This document shows positions 22,716 through 34,649 of a stretch of 64,000 bases of DNA, piece after piece. The notes under the pieces were generated by a model, which worked only from the letters and a program-made list of their open reading frames with translations, had not been told where the DNA came from and did not search any database. A program made the translations under genes and the position numbers. How positions within the stretch are numbered: the stretch's first letter is position 1; the number at the start of each line of letters is the position of its first letter. Where the stretch lies: assembly GCA_038380435.1 (NCBI GenBank), contig JAWZYU010000027.1, positions 2,849,156-2,913,155 of the forward strand, written 5' to 3'. The stretch comes from Ryuthela nishihirai (lineage: Eukaryota; Arthropoda; Arachnida; Araneae; Heptathelidae).

Positions 22716-23248
22716 GCATCCATGTTTCACTACGATAACTAACCCTAGAAAGAACCAAACTATTATAAGTCTAATGTTAGTCTTTAGGTGTATACGCTTA
22801 TTTCTCCACACTCTCCATAAATTCCTAAAAGTCCGAGAGACAATCCCTATTCACCTGTTATTCTCATGCCACACTTTACCAGTATCTATTGCAAAAAATC
22901 CCAAGATAATTAAACTGAGACACTTGCTCAAGGGTGCAGTCATTCAAAGCAACTGAAGTATTATCTGCTTGACCAATTTTCATCACTTTAGTTTTTTCTC
23001 TGTTTATCACCAAATCTACTCTATTACCAGTCTCATCAACAGCCCATGAATGAATTCATCTCATCAACATCATTAGCCAACAAGGCCAAATCATCTGCAT
23101 AATCTAAATCAGAAATTTTGAAATCTCTAGACTATTTAAGGTCAAAATCTTTCCCTTGCAAAGAATTTCACATAACATAATCAATAACCAAACTAAAGAG
23201 AAAAAGGGACATGATGCACCCTTGTCGAACACCAGAAGCAATGCTAAA

Positions 23249-24091
23249 CTAATTGCTACAAGCCTTACCAACTCTCACACAAGACTCAGTGTCATTATAG
23301 AGAGCTTTCATTATGTTAACTAACTTGTCTGGTATACCATATGCTCTCACAATCAACCACAAATTATGATGATCAACAGAGTCGAAAGCTTTCTTGAAAT
23401 CAACAAAACTAGCAACCAAAGGTTTCTGAAACTCTAAACATTTCTCAAGAATCTGCCCATGTGAAAATATCTGATCCACACATCCCCTACCACTTCTGAA
23501 TCCACATTGCCCATCACGCAATTGATTTTCAACCAGATTCTTAATTCTATTAAGCACAATCATGGAAAGAACTTTATCTGGAACAGAGAGTAGGCTGATA
23601 CCCCTATAGTTATCACAAGAACTGCGATCACCTTTTTTGAAAATAGGGATAACAATAGCTCTGGTAAAATCCTTAGGAACCATGCCTTTATCATAAAAGA
23701 TATTCAGAATTTCAGTCATCCAAGTGGTAACCGAAACATTCCCAGCTCTAAGCATTTCTGTAGTAATTTCATCTACCCCTGGGGATTTATGAAGTTTAAG
23801 TTTAGAAACAGCCAAAATAACTTCAGATTGTGTTATAGGGCCAACATTAAAGCAACCAATGCATCTATCATCATTGCAAACAATGGCAGTAGAACTAACC
23901 ACAGTGTTTAGAACATCACTGAAATGCTCAGCCCACCTAGACATGACAGAATTCTCCCCTTCTATAACCTTACCTTGTTTATCCTTCAATCCCTGTATAC
24001 CTGTCCATTTTCTACCACACAAAACATTAACTATCTGGTACAGCTCTCTGCTGTTGTGCTGACTAACTGCTTCCTCAGCTTTGTCAGCCAA
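23249..24091 (-). pseudogene. LINE reverse transcriptase, N-terminal to motif A/B part
   Basis: 280-codon open frame starting MADKAEEAVSQHNSRELYQI. It includes SPGVDEITTEMLRAGNVSVT, FKKGDRSSCDNYRGISLL, QCGFRSGRGCVDQIFS and VDFKKAFDSVDHHNLW (motif A). It stops just before the GVRQGC motif, where a TTAG stop replaces a sense codon near 23248. The downstream YADD region (near 23085-23110) is in another frame. Near identity with the frame at 13200-14588 shows the same family. Confidence 0.85.
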
Positions 24092-24239
24092 GCCATCAAG
24101 CCAAAGATTCTTATCATCAGCTAACTGATCTTTTACATGTTTATTAAGTTCTCTATAATGCTTTCTATTAGGACTAGTAGGGTATTGATTAAGGACATTC
24201 CTGCAGTTCTTTCTTTCCGAAATAAGCTCAAGTGCCTTA

Positions 24240-24833
24240 TCACTCAGATAATTCTGCCTCCTCTGCTCCTTTTTTTCCTAAAAGAGTACTGTTAGTGTCC
24301 AAAAAAGCCTGTTTAAAATGATCCCATTCTTCCTCAACTTCAGTAGTAAGCATACCATGACTGTCATAATGGTTAAGTAACCTATCATGGTAAGCTTTGG
24401 CTATAACTGGGTCTTTCAGAGCTTCAGTATTAAAAGTAAATTTTTTAACCCTAGCACAACACTTTTTAAGTTCAAGTTGCAATACACTTTTAACAAGGTA
24501 ATGGTCAGATCCAATTTCAGCTCCCCTATATGGTCTGGTATTCCTAACAGAACTAACCCATTTGCTGTTAATTAATATATAATCAATCGTATTCTTATGC
24601 AGCCCATCGGGTGAAACCCATTTGAACTTATGTATGTCACGGTGTTTGTAATAAGTATTAGTTATTCTGAATCCATTGAGTTTACTTACCTGTAGGAGAC
24701 GTTGCCCATTGCCATTGCAGCTACCAATAACAAAAGGGCCTATTACTCCTCCCGAAAGGTCAGAGTCAGTACCAACTTTGGTATTGAAGTCACCAAGAAC
24801 AAGGGTAATATCTCCTTTCTTGACAGAATTCAA
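24240..24833 (-). pseudogene. LINE endonuclease C-terminal part and linker
   Basis: 197 codons. [20 protein letters not shown] (GDFN motif, about 10-25), ITNTYYKHRDIHKFKWVSPD, IDYILINSKW and GSDHYLVKSVLQLEL (the SDH catalytic motif, about 115) follow in the order expected of an APE-type endonuclease. The linker to RT begins after residue 125. Confidence 0.85.
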
Positions 24834-24979
24834 AATATCCTGAAGTAGTCCATAAAACCTATCCTTCTCATCCTCATCACAATCCTAAGTGAGGGCATAA
24901 CAGCAGATAACATTCAAGTCTTTAATGATCATCTGAAATTTTGCTGTTAATGCTAACTTTTCATTAATGCACTCATATC

Positions 24980-25285
24980 CTAGAAGAGCATCACTAGCAG
25001 TCTGCTGAGAAGCAGACCCATGCCTTGGTGATGCTGATTATTTTCACTCCCTGAAAAGAGAAATTTAAGATTCTTTTTAAGAATCTGACCTTTATCTGTC
25101 CATCTGGTCTCTTGCAAGCTGAAAATGTCTAAGTTAAAATGCTTGAATTCTTCTGTGAGGACATCAAGAGAATAATCTCTGTGCAGAGTCCTTACATTCC
25201 AAGTACCTATGGAGAGAAAATGGTTAGTAGGATGTTTAAAGAAACTATGATTATCGAGAGAGGAAATGCTGACAATATCAAACAT
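24980..25285 (-). pseudogene. LINE endonuclease N-terminal part
   Basis: 101 codons. LSIGTWNVRTLHRDYSLDVL (about 26-45) and DIFSLQETRWTDKG (about 53-66) carry the N-terminal Asn and the Glu of the QETRW motif. This gives the cleanest view of the protein start in this family; a Met at 25285 precedes the domain by 27 residues. A shift near 24980 separates it from the next part. Confidence 0.85.
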
Positions 25286-25390
25286 CCCCTAATCGCAAGC
25301 ATGGAGCAAAGATCTGTTTCCCCACTAATAAAGGCTGAAGCCATCTACAGTGGAAGACTTCCTCCAATGTAGGATTTCCAATGTAGGTCC

Positions 25391-25441
25391 ATAGAAGTAA
25401 GAGTTCAGGTACCTGTGAAGGAACTGAACTCTTACTTCTAT
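25391..25441. repeat. 18-base inverted repeat with 15-base loop
   Basis: ATAGAAGTAAGAGTTCAG (25391-25408) and its exact complement (25424-25441) in the LINE 5' region. The sister copy near 11290-11310 lacks it. Confidence 0.85.
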
Positions 25442-25884
25442 GAGCATCGTCAATCCTACATTGGAGGAAGATCAGGTACCTGATCAGGATTATCCAGCAG
25501 CTGATAAAAAATACCCTGTGAATCTATTCACTTGTACCATCAACCCAAAAACAAACAGAAAACACATCAGAAGATTTTCTCTCAACAGGAGACCACCAGT
25601 GCAGAAAAATCAGGATCCATAATCAAGCTCAGAGCCATTATTACATTCAGGTTGGTATATATCGTAAGCATCAGAATTTTCTGTGGTTGACCACTCCTCA
25701 CAGGGTAGAAAAAAAAATAGCCATAGTTGTTCAGATCAGTAGGCCACACTGATCTGGCAGCCCTCCCCTTCACTTCCACAAGAGAGTGTCTCTTTTGAAG
25801 GGTGTTAAAGGGCTGCACCATGAGAAGGTGGGTTCGGACATTAGGTGCTAGACCTGGACAATTCTATACATCATCACAGGGGAT

Positions 25885-25979
25885 TGGATCCGACGGATGG
25901 TGGTCTTTCCAAGCCCATTGGTGTCCCTTACTGACTGTGGGCAGGACGGGGAGTTTTGCAGAGATAAATCTCAACGCTG
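25885..25979 (-). mobile_element. SINE family 1 fragment fused to LINE 5' end
   Basis: About 95 bases (CGACGGATGGTGGTCTTTCC through GATAAATCTCAACGC) from the middle of the SINE, minus orientation, joined directly to the LINE 5' border. Confidence 0.75.
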
Positions 25980-25983
25980 CTTG

Positions 25984-26294
25984 TTTCAAGTAAATTTTTT
26001 ATTCTTATTCAGGATATATGCATTATAATCATTTCTGTCTATTAGTTTTTCTAATAAATTTTTATTTGCATTGCCAGATGCATTTTCTTTCTACATGCCT
26101 CTAAAAATAAAACAAATAATCTTTTATTTTGTAAAATATTTTATTTTCAAGAAATCCAGAATTAAATATTGATTAATTTTGAATATCAAATGCCACAATT
26201 CCTTTCATTACTTATTTGGCAAAAAAAGTTCTAAAGTTAATTGTTTTCGCTGATGCACATGAAAACCAATTTTGCAGGCTGGGCCCTGGAAGGG
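25984..26294 (+). mobile_element. TTAA element, right-end fragment
   Basis: Ends in GGGCCCTGGAAGGG followed by TTAA (26295-26298). Internal sequence (TTTATTTGCATTGCCAGATGC; CAAATGCCACAATTCC) matches other copies. Confidence 0.7.
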
Positions 26295-26719
26295 TTAATA
26301 ACTAATAATCATTCAATAATCAATTAATAATTGCTTAATCGATATAATGATCAAATTAGCAGTATAATTACAGAGAGAACAGAAAGAATTGTCTTTGAGC
26401 CCCTACAATGCTTTTTGGAAAAGTGCTTGGACTACAGTAGTGACAGACCTTGTCATGCTACATGGAAAGTGATATGTTGGGCAGTGATGATTTAAGTCTG
26501 TGTTTTGCATACTTTGTGATATTAACGAAAATTAATCTCTAATAATTAATATGTAGATAACACTATTCAGTTAATAATTGATTAATCGATATATTCCATG
26601 AATTTCACATGAATTCATGCCCAAATGCAAGCAAAAATAGCCTTATTTATGTATTACAAGATGTTGCTTTCAGTGAAAAGCACACTAAAGCAAGAATCAT
26701 CCAATATCCACGATAATAG

Positions 26720-27083
26720 TCTTGCACTGTATTTTCAAACTTTTATTTGCATTGCCAAATGCATATTCTTTTACTACATGCCTCTAAAAATGTCCTATTA
26801 AAGCTGAACTAATTGACTTTTTTGTTAAATATTTTATTTTCCTAAAGCCTGTCAGACCTCTGTGGCAAGCAGCTGCTTGAGGGGGTATTTATTTATTTTA
26901 TTTATTATTTAAAATCCAGAATAAAATGCTGATTAATTTGTCATATAAACATGACATAATTCCTTTCATTAGTTATTTGGCAAAAAAAAGTTCTAAAGTT
27001 CACTTTTTTTAATCTGAGAACACAGTTGAGAAAAGCATGGCCTCTAGTTATAATGTCATTTTTCAGGCCTGGCATCATAAGGG
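26720..27083 (+). mobile_element. TTAA element, right-end fragment with SINE-2 tail inside
   Basis: Right end GGCATCATAAGGG and TTAA at 27084-27087, internal family sequence before it. About 26848-26905 is the tail of the second SINE family (GTCAGACCTCTGTGGCAAGC and GGGGGTATTTATTTATTT). Confidence 0.65.
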
Positions 27084-27466
27084 TTAACAGTAGCACCAAC
27101 CATACAGACACTTAATGAAATCAGTTACAAGTCTTCCCAATGCTATTCATAAATGTATTCTACAGCTCACAATAGAAGTGTACTCTATTATGTGATATAC
27201 CACAAGCTGGGCTCTTACCATTACAATTTACAAGTGATGTATATTCAGTGGAATGTTCCATTTTCTAATAATTTGATATGGAATTTTGTAATATAATATC
27301 ATAAAAGGTGTAACTTACTGAAAAAAGTTCTTTTCTAGAAAGAACATAAAAAAATTGTCAGGATATTTGGGAAATTTAGGCTATTTTTGGTATACACAGA
27401 AATGTAGTTGTATATTTAATAAACATTGTGATTTAAAGTAATCATAAAAGACATAATTATTCTTAC

Positions 27467-27718
27467 CAAAGATTAAGTGAAAATAATCAGTATTTACTTC
27501 TTCAGCATTTTTATTGGATTGTACTATATAAGATTCAAGTCCATATTGAGAATTGTCATCTTTACTGCCACATGTAATTTCAAACCCCCCATGACAGAGC
27601 CAAAGGGATGCTGCATAGAGGACAGGTGGCCAAGCTTCCTTATAATATCTTCGAACTGAATCCATTGTATCCAAGGTATAAAAGGCTCCTCCTTCATGTG
27701 GTAACTGAGAGCTAAATT
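27467..27718 (-). CDS. HEATR5B: HEATR5 family protein, internal exon B
   Basis: Exon of 252 bases on the minus strand with acceptor TTTTTAG above 27718 and donor GTAAGA below 27467. The one base left by exon A plus AA gives the Glu codon of EFSSQLPHEGGAFYTLDTMD, a hallmark HEATR5A/B block. It continues with a Trp-rich stretch (YYKEAWPPVLYAASLWL) and ends at VNTDYFHLIF plus one base of a Gly codon. These features lie in the same order in animal HEATR5 proteins. No stop or frameshift is present, unlike every transposon frame nearby, which supports selection on this exon. The sequence reads as helical HEAT-repeat protein with no signal peptide. The Lys/Asn/Glu-rich middle (residues about 60-75) is the variable loop of the family. 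Confidence 0.9.
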
Positions 27719-27876
27719 CTAAAAACAAAGTTTTGCTCTATAATTACTTTTCAACTATTTGATGAAACAAATGTAACTTTAGAAACTAATCTGTTAAAGT
27801 AAAGATAAAACATTATATGATAATTTATCATATAAATAAATATATAAAGACAAACAAACAAACAAACAAAGGCCCT

Positions 27877-28996
27877 ACCAGACTGTGTAGGACCTCCGTA
27901 ATTTTCCTCTCCATACATGTCTGTTCTGAGCTACAGCTGCTGCATTTGTTCACTGTAGGCCAATTCTAGCAAGGTCCTGCCTGACATTGTCTGCACATTG
28001 CAATCTAAGTCTCCTCCTTTTCCTGAAGCCTTTAGGCACATTGTTCATAATCTTGTTTGCCAATCTGCAGCTATGCATACGAGCAACATCGCAAAACCAA
28101 TCTCTTTCTACACAAAATGTTGCTCAATAGGTGTTGCTGACTCGTTCTTCTAACCTCATCATTACTTACAAAGTTTAACCATCTAATGCCCAAGATACTG
28201 CATAAGTATTTAGAATCAAAAGCATCACGTTTCCTGTTATCTTGTTTACAAAGGGTTCACATGTCACCACCATAACTAATTCCAGAAACAACCAAACTAT
28301 TATGAAGTCTACAATTAAAAGACCTTCTTGCTCAAAAGTTAATTTAAAATAATTTAAAAATTCTCTGTCATTGAGCAATAAAATTTCAGAGTTTATCCTT
28401 CAAACTATTTGGATGTTGAATGTTCTCAGGAGAAAAACTCTCAGAAGCTTTTCGCACTTCACTGAAGACGGAGCGCTGTCTTTGCTCCGAAAAGCTTCTG
28501 AGAGTTTTTCTCCTGAGAACATTCAACATCCAAATAGTTTGAAGGATAAACTCTGAAATTTTATTGCTCAATGACAGAGAATTTTTAAATTATTTTAAAA
28601 TATTATGAAGTCTAATTGTCTTCAGGTGTATACATCTATTTCTCCACACTCTCCATAGATTCTTAAAAGCCCCAGTGACAAACCCTATACCAGTGTCTGT
28701 TAAATAGCTCTCAAAATAATTAAACTGAGACACTTGCTCAAGAATGCAACAATTCAAAGCAACTGAAGCACCATCTGTCAGACACCATCTGTCAGACCAA
28801 TTTTCATCACTTCAGTTTTTTTCTCTGTTTATTACCAAAATCTTACCCTTGCAAAGAATTTTTGCATAACATAACCAATAACCAAACTAAAGAGAAAAGG
28901 AGACAAAATGCAACCTTGTCTAACTCCACAACAATGCTAAACCAATCGCTGCAATTATATGGTTATTATAGAGCTTCCATTATGCTAACTAACTTG
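27877..28996 (-). mobile_element. LINE copy 6, 3' part with palindromic insertion
   Basis: Minus-strand C-terminal and RT-end sequence, truncated at the 3' end against a short (ACAA)n run (about 27850-27872). The element at 28312-28600 interrupts it cleanly. Confidence 0.82.
28312..28600. mobile_element. Insertion with perfect 112-base inverted repeat
   Basis: Flanked by the 14-base duplication TATTATGAAGTCTA (28298-28311, 28601-28614). After a 31-base lead, the arms 28343-28454 and 28488-28599 are exact reverse complements with a 33-base spacer (28455-28487). The same 28-codon open frame is read on both strands as a consequence. No protein match. Confidence 0.9.
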
Positions 28997-28999
28997 ACA

Positions 29000-30035
29000 C
29001 TCGTTTTCTTTGAAAACAAGATAATAGTTTTGCTTTGTTGTCTGTGTGTCTCTCCGTCTGTAGATATCAGACTTTTTTGTTTACAGAGATAAATTAAAAA
29101 ATTTTTTGTGTTGGATATGTATTGATTAAATATTACAATACGCACTTTCTGAATCTCTCTAAAGCTATAATTACACCCTCTAGTGGTGGAAAAAGTTGAT
29201 AATTCCGAAATTTCAAACAAATATTGAAACAATGTATCTATGCTAGAAATTTGAAATTTTGGTACTGGAATATGAAGGTCATGAAGTTTCCATTGCCGAC
29301 AATGAGTTGACCCCTTAGACCCAGAGGGGGTAGAAAACACACCTTTTTGGTTTTAGGAGATAATTGTTTGTTTTTAGAGATATATGAAAAATTCTTTTTG
29401 GGTTATATAGGAATTGATAAAATATTATGATTCACATTTTTTAAATCTTCCAAAAACTATAATTGCACCCTCTAATGGTGAAAAATTTTGCAAATTCCAA
29501 AATTTTAAACAAATATTGCAAACAATGCTTTTAAGCTAGAAATTTTAAATTTTGGTGGTGGAATGTGAACATCATGATGTTTCCATGGGCAGCAATGAAT
29601 TTTTTTTTAAACGGATAATTGTTTGTATTTAGAGATAAATGAAAAAATCTTTTTTTAGGGTTAGATAGGAATTGATAAAATATTGTGATTTGCACTTTCA
29701 GAATCTTTTGAACACTATAATTGTCGCCCTCTAAAGATTGAAAATTCCAAAATTTCAAACGAATATTGCAATGATGTATTAATGATAGAAAAATGAAATT
29801 TTGGTGGAGGAATGTAACATCATAAAGTTTCCACTGGAAACAAATAAAAATGATAATTAGAAAACTCCTTTTTAATTTGATTGGTACTAACAAAATATTA
29901 TAATTCGCGTTTTTCAGACACTTAGTAATTTTAATACATATATATCTTTGCAGATCACTGAAATGATGAAACAGCAGAGCTGTTTTCAAGTTTTACAAAT
30001 AATGTGTGTGTTTTCAAGTTTTACAAATAATGTAT
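29000..30035 (+). repeat. Tandem array of about 260-295-base units
   Basis: Three or more degenerate units. Landmarks CACCCTCTAGTGGTG (29174), GCACCCTCTAATGGTG (29465) and GTCGCCCTCTAAAG (29723) recur, with AAATTTGAAATTTTGG and TTCCATTG-type blocks between. The first unit starts near TTCTTTGAAAACAAGATAAT. Same family as 40298-42045. Confidence 0.85.
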
Positions 30036-30084
30036 GTGGACAGAGGCATAGTGAAAGGGCATGGTTGGGAGGAGGGGGAATAAC

Positions 30085-30440
30085 GAAAATTTGCCAACTC
30101 AGAAATCAGATTTTGCAAACTGAGAAAATAAGCACTTTACATAAATTTTACAAAGTGCCGCAATTTTGCAACCTTGCCATGATGTTATAAAAAAAAGTCT
30201 GTACAACATTTTGCTAAGTTTTCTCGATTTTAACAAGCTTTCTCGGTATCAACATTATCCTAAATTTCACAAAACCATCTCCATTCTTCACAACTGACTT
30301 GTTTTTTACCAAGTGGCTTCAAATTTTGCCAACTTTTCTAAATTTTGTAAAGATTTGTCGATTGCACTAATTGTACTTAATTAAACCAAACCAATCCCAC
30401 TTCTACCAATCCTTTTATTTCTTTTGGCTTTGACATTTGC
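30085..30440. repeat. Degenerate short repeats, TTTTGCCAACT type
   Basis: Recurring TTTGCCAACT/TTTTGCAA phrases at about 20-40-base spacing. The same pattern fills 36036-37010. Confidence 0.65.
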
Positions 30441-31685
30441 CAATTTGTGGATTTAAACAAAAAGTTGCTCGGCCATATCTTTCAAATTGAGAGAGAGAGA
30501 AACTAAATAATTTATGTGTCAAATGAAAGCTGGTGACTAGGGGACTGTCATAGGCTATAAAAATTGACCCTCTGATGTTTCCTTCTCCTCTAAAAAAAGG
30601 GGAAATATGTAAACAATCCTTCTCCAGAACAAGAGTGCTGAAAGTAACAAGCTATATATCAAATGAATGCTTCTGACATGGGGAATCTCATAGGCTATGA
30701 AAAATTAACCCCTGTACTTTCTTTCTCTTAAAAAAGGAAGGAAATATGAAAATGACTGTTCCCATATATCTACTGATTGGGTTGTTTTACCTCTGAGCGG
30801 CACTTTTTTGCACACCATGGGCTAAATGGCCAGGTCACATGGACTCCAAAGGCTCAGAGAAGGTTGGGGGAGGGGACCCACTGGAACAGCTGTTGGGAGA
30901 CAGATGGTAGCTTCCCGTCAAGGTCATCCAGCGTGTTCTTTAACGTGCACAGGGTATGTCTCTCCCGCACACGGGGCCACGGCTTAATGTCCCATCCGAC
31001 AGACGGCGGCCTTTCCAAGCCCATCGGTGTCCCCTACTGACCGTGGGCAGGGCGGGGAATTTTGCGGAGATAAATCTCAATGCTGACCCAGCTGGGACTC
31101 GAACCTGGGAACTACAGATTACGAGCCTGGCACGCTACCGACTGAGCCACCCCCGCCCCTATATCTACTGAACATGAGTGTGGAAAGTAATAAGCTATGT
31201 GTCAAATGAAAGCTTTTGACTCAGTGAATGTCATAGGCTGCAAATTTTTGACCCATGCCCTGCTTTCATACCCTTACATGAAAAGGGGGTGGGGAATATG
31301 AAAACAATTATCCCCCTATATTTACGAACACGAGTGCTGAAAATAACAAGCTATGTGTCAAATGAAAGCTTATGATGCAGTGAGTGTCATACGCTATAAA
31401 AAAATCATAGGCTTATAAAAAATTGACACCTCCAGGCATTCTTCCCCCTGAAAATGGGAACTGTGAAAGTTGTTTTATTATATCTTGCAAATGCGAGGGC
31501 CTACAATTACAAGTTAGATGTCAAATAAAAGCTCGCATAATGGTCATTGCAAACTATTACAAATTATCACCCCACTATACCTTCCCTGATAAAAAAAAAT
31601 GGGAAGGGGATTTTGCGGGATGACTTTAACGAGTGATATCTCAAATTGAAGCTTGTGATGTCTCCAATGTCATAGGCTAGCTTAA
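30440..31685 (+). repeat. Satellite arm, forward, with SINE inside
   Basis: Monomers of about 140-157 bases. CATAGGCTATAAAAA-type landmarks lie near 30550, 30690, 31231 (after subtracting the SINE) and 31388. It ends at the TTAA target (31682-31685). Confidence 0.85.
30777..31159 (-). mobile_element. tRNA-derived SINE (family 1), full length
   Basis: 383 bases, minus orientation, flanked by TATATCTACTGA at 30765-30776 and 31160-31171. Tail TTGGGTTGTTTTACCTCTG, head ending GCCACCCCCGCCCC. The least diverged copy, so probably recent. Confidence 0.93.
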
Positions 31686-34275
31686 CCCTTCTAGTGTCCG
31701 TGTCATCTATATACCTTCAGAGAATCTGAATTGAGAGACCAAGAACATATATGTATCCATTTTCAATACAACAACAACAACAAAAAAAAAAAAAATTAAA
31801 AAATAAATATATAATTCAGGCTTTAAAAATAATATTTTGTTTTTTAATTTGATGCATATTTTATTAAACTACAATATAAATAATTTGATAAAGCCATCTG
31901 ATTGCCATTTCTTAAACCACTAAACAGTATTGCCAATTTGCTTGTTAATGTTCCTATTTGCTGAAGCAACCTTCTGATTTAAGCTCACAAGTTTGATTTG
32001 AACTATTATGAACAAAGTTTTCTTTAAATTTTCAAAAATCTAAAAATTAACAAAAAAACTATTATTTTCAAAAAACCATAGATTTTGGGAGTAATTACAG
32101 AATACGTACCACCATTTTTTCCCCGTTTCACACTCTTTTCTGTCATAAACCTATTTCAGTATTCCCAAGTTATTTTTCTCATTTTTTCCCAAAATTCTCT
32201 GCATCTTTCCAGTCTTAAAATCAAAACTGGAAGTAAACACATCCTTCTTAGAAATTCTGGTTGCAGCTGCATTTAATTAGTTATGCTTCACTGAGACAAA
32301 CAAGATGCAGATGGCTGACACATGCAATCTCCATTGCATGAGCCATAAGTATTGTTTACAATTTTGGTCCAGCATATTGGATACCCTTTGTAAAGTTAGT
32401 ATTTACTTTTTTTATATTTAAACTTTATTTTCATTTCAGTAGTTTATTTTCAGAAATTAGCGATCTTTTGGCCGATCAATAAGTATTGAATTTTCATAGC
32501 TATGCTACATCGTATGGCCGGCACCTACAACTTGTTGCTGTGGATATTTTAACATCGCATTAGGCTATGTGTTAATTTTTATTTTATTATTTATTACTTT
32601 TTGTGATGGTCCATCCATTCACTTTTACTTAACCAGTTTTGCTTTATTTACATTATATTTATCATTTTGGGGATTTAAATTCCTTTTTGTGGACTATCTC
32701 AATCCTTGTTCCGAGTTACAGGAGTTGCGCATGTGCAATTCTGATCTTTTGATTGACAACTGCTAAAGCACATGTCCAGGACACGACCTCTCTTGCATCA
32801 TAGCTTGTGCGATCATCATATCATGCAAATGTCTTTCCTGGCATGCAATAGACATGTACCAGCTTTGTACGCTGCTTGTTATAACTATGTGATGCTGGGT
32901 CACAGAGTTAGTAGAGTCAGATTGGTAGACGGAGTAGAAAGTAGACAGAGTAGTTGAGATGTAGCAGAGTTATTGTGAATCAGTGTAGACAGAGTTTTTG
33001 TCCGAGATGATATTACTTTAGATAGATGTGAGTTGCTAATGTATTCGACCATCGAGTTTGATGAGTTGAATTTTTGGAAATAAACTTGTTTGTTTTAGAA
33101 ACTTTTGAATCTTTGCTATTTTTTCTCTTGAGCAACACAAATTTTTTGATTAGATTTCAACTTTAATTAAACTTGACACTCATTTTTGAATTCTTACTTG
33201 ATAAGTAATGCTTGGCAAATACTTAATGACCCTATTTCAACTTATTTGACAAGTTATTATTGCCTGGCGCCTGTAGAGCTATCCGGAATTTGAATAAATT
33301 TGGATCAGACAAAAGGTCCAACTTAAGGAGCCAAGGTCGCCAAACTTCAACACCCAAAGAAAAAATTTATAATGTTTAGCAAAAAAAGCAGCCAAGGAGA
33401 TTTTTTTTTTAATTTCATAACCAGTTCAGAAAATCCTGTGAATGTGAGAAGGCCAAATTACATTGTATAACACTGGACATATTTAAAATATACGATACTG
33501 AAAAGAATCATTATAAAAGAAATAAAAATCATATTTCAGGTTGAATATTATATTATTTGGGAGGAAATTTCCTTCGATAAATATATAATTTAATTACTTT
33601 TATTCATCAGGTTTTCCAAAATGAAGCCTTAATTGTATAGTGAGATAATTTTTTTCTTCACCATATCACATTGAAAAAGGCTTGTTAAAATCAATATACT
33701 TGCAAATTTGCTTATGCTATTTATTTTCATAAAATTCGTAATTAAATTCTGTTTAATTTGGTATATTACATGACCAGTTTCCATTGATTGGTTATTTAAA
33801 AAAAATTCTAAAGTTGACTTGTTTATGTGACTGAGCACAATTGGCTAAAAGCCTTGAATTTTCTCAAAGTATGGTCTGAGAAAAAAATTACAAAACGAAA
33901 GAAATATTTATTTAAAACCAAAAAAAATTTTTGTTATTCAGAAATATATAGTCATTCTATTCATGTGCATTGTAATCCTTTCAGTCTATTATTTTTTTTA
34001 AATAAATTTTTATTTGCGTTGCCAGATGCATTTTTTTTACTACATGACTCTAAAAAAGTCCTATTAAAATAAAACGTATCATCTTTTTTTGTTAAATACT
34101 TTATTTTCAGAAAATACAGAATTAAGTGCTGGTTAATTTGGCATACAATATGCCATAATTCCTTTCATTAGTTATTTGGAAAAAAAGTTCTAAAGTTTTT
34201 TTTTGGCTGAGCATAGGGAGAAAATAGCTTGGCCTCTGGATGGAAACCTGTTTTTCAGGCTGGACACTGGAAGGG
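31686..34275 (+). mobile_element. TTAA element, long copy carrying an LTR
   Basis: Bounded by TTAA (31682-31685, 34276-34279) with ends CCCTTCTAGTGTCC and GGACACTGGAAGGG. The inverted satellite arm holds the matching empty site near 34750 (GGTTGAGGTAACCC on the plus strand). An LTR at 32602-33328 lies inside. No transposase frame. Confidence 0.88.
32602..33328 (+). mobile_element. Solo LTR, right end missing
   Basis: Starts TGTGATGGTCCATCC and follows the 21971 LTR through AATAAACTTG, CTTACTTGATAAG and TTATTGCCTGGCGCC. It is lost after GGTCCAACTT, near the usual GGAGCGTTACA end. Confidence 0.8.
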
Positions 34276-34370
34276 TTAAACATGACTCCAAAAGGGAGGA
34301 AAAACGTGGTCGATGTTTATGAGTCATGTATCAAATGAAAGCTTTCGAAGGTAAGTGTTTCTAGTGACAA

Positions 34371-34649
34371 AAAATAAATTAAAAATTTTAAAGAATACCT
34401 ATCATTTTATATAGAAAATAAACTTAAGCATATGATAGTGCAATTAGTCACTGAGTTCGTATTCATTTCAAATTAATTAATAGATAGGGCATTGATTTAC
34501 CTACACAACAAGATTGCTGGTACACTATCTTCCTTTGAAGCAAATATGAATTCAGTGACTGACTGCACCATCTAAATGCTTAGTTTATTTTCTACTTTTT
34601 AGGGCCCATATAGGAAGATAGGTATTTTTAAAAATTTTAATTTATTTAC
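34371..34649. mobile_element. Hairpin MITE with about 100-base inverted repeats
   Basis: The left part (AATACCTATC, then AGAAAATAAACTTAAGCATATGATAG, then TCACTGAG) is the inverted partner of the right part (CTCACTGAA-like, GCTTAGTTTATTTTCTAC, AGGAAGATAGGTATT). It sits at the symmetry centre of the inverted satellite arms. No coding. Confidence 0.8.

Larger units (their letters stand above)
21572..25884 (-). mobile_element. LINE copy 5 (RTE/BovB-like), near full length, carrying a solo LTR
   Basis: Minus-strand copy with 3' end at 21572 (ATCATCATCATTCTCAAGC). It runs through the C-terminal domain, RT and endonuclease to a 5' region ending near 25884. Removing the LTR at 21971-22715 rejoins the LINE sequence CAAAG(GCAT)CCATGTTTCAC. 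Several frames stay open (24980-25285, 24240-24833, 23249-24091), but shifts separate them. Confidence 0.88.

Noticed and set aside
28371..28571. Two antiparallel 61-codon ORFs with the same protein start
   Set aside because: A direct consequence of the perfect inverted repeat; no evidence of coding.
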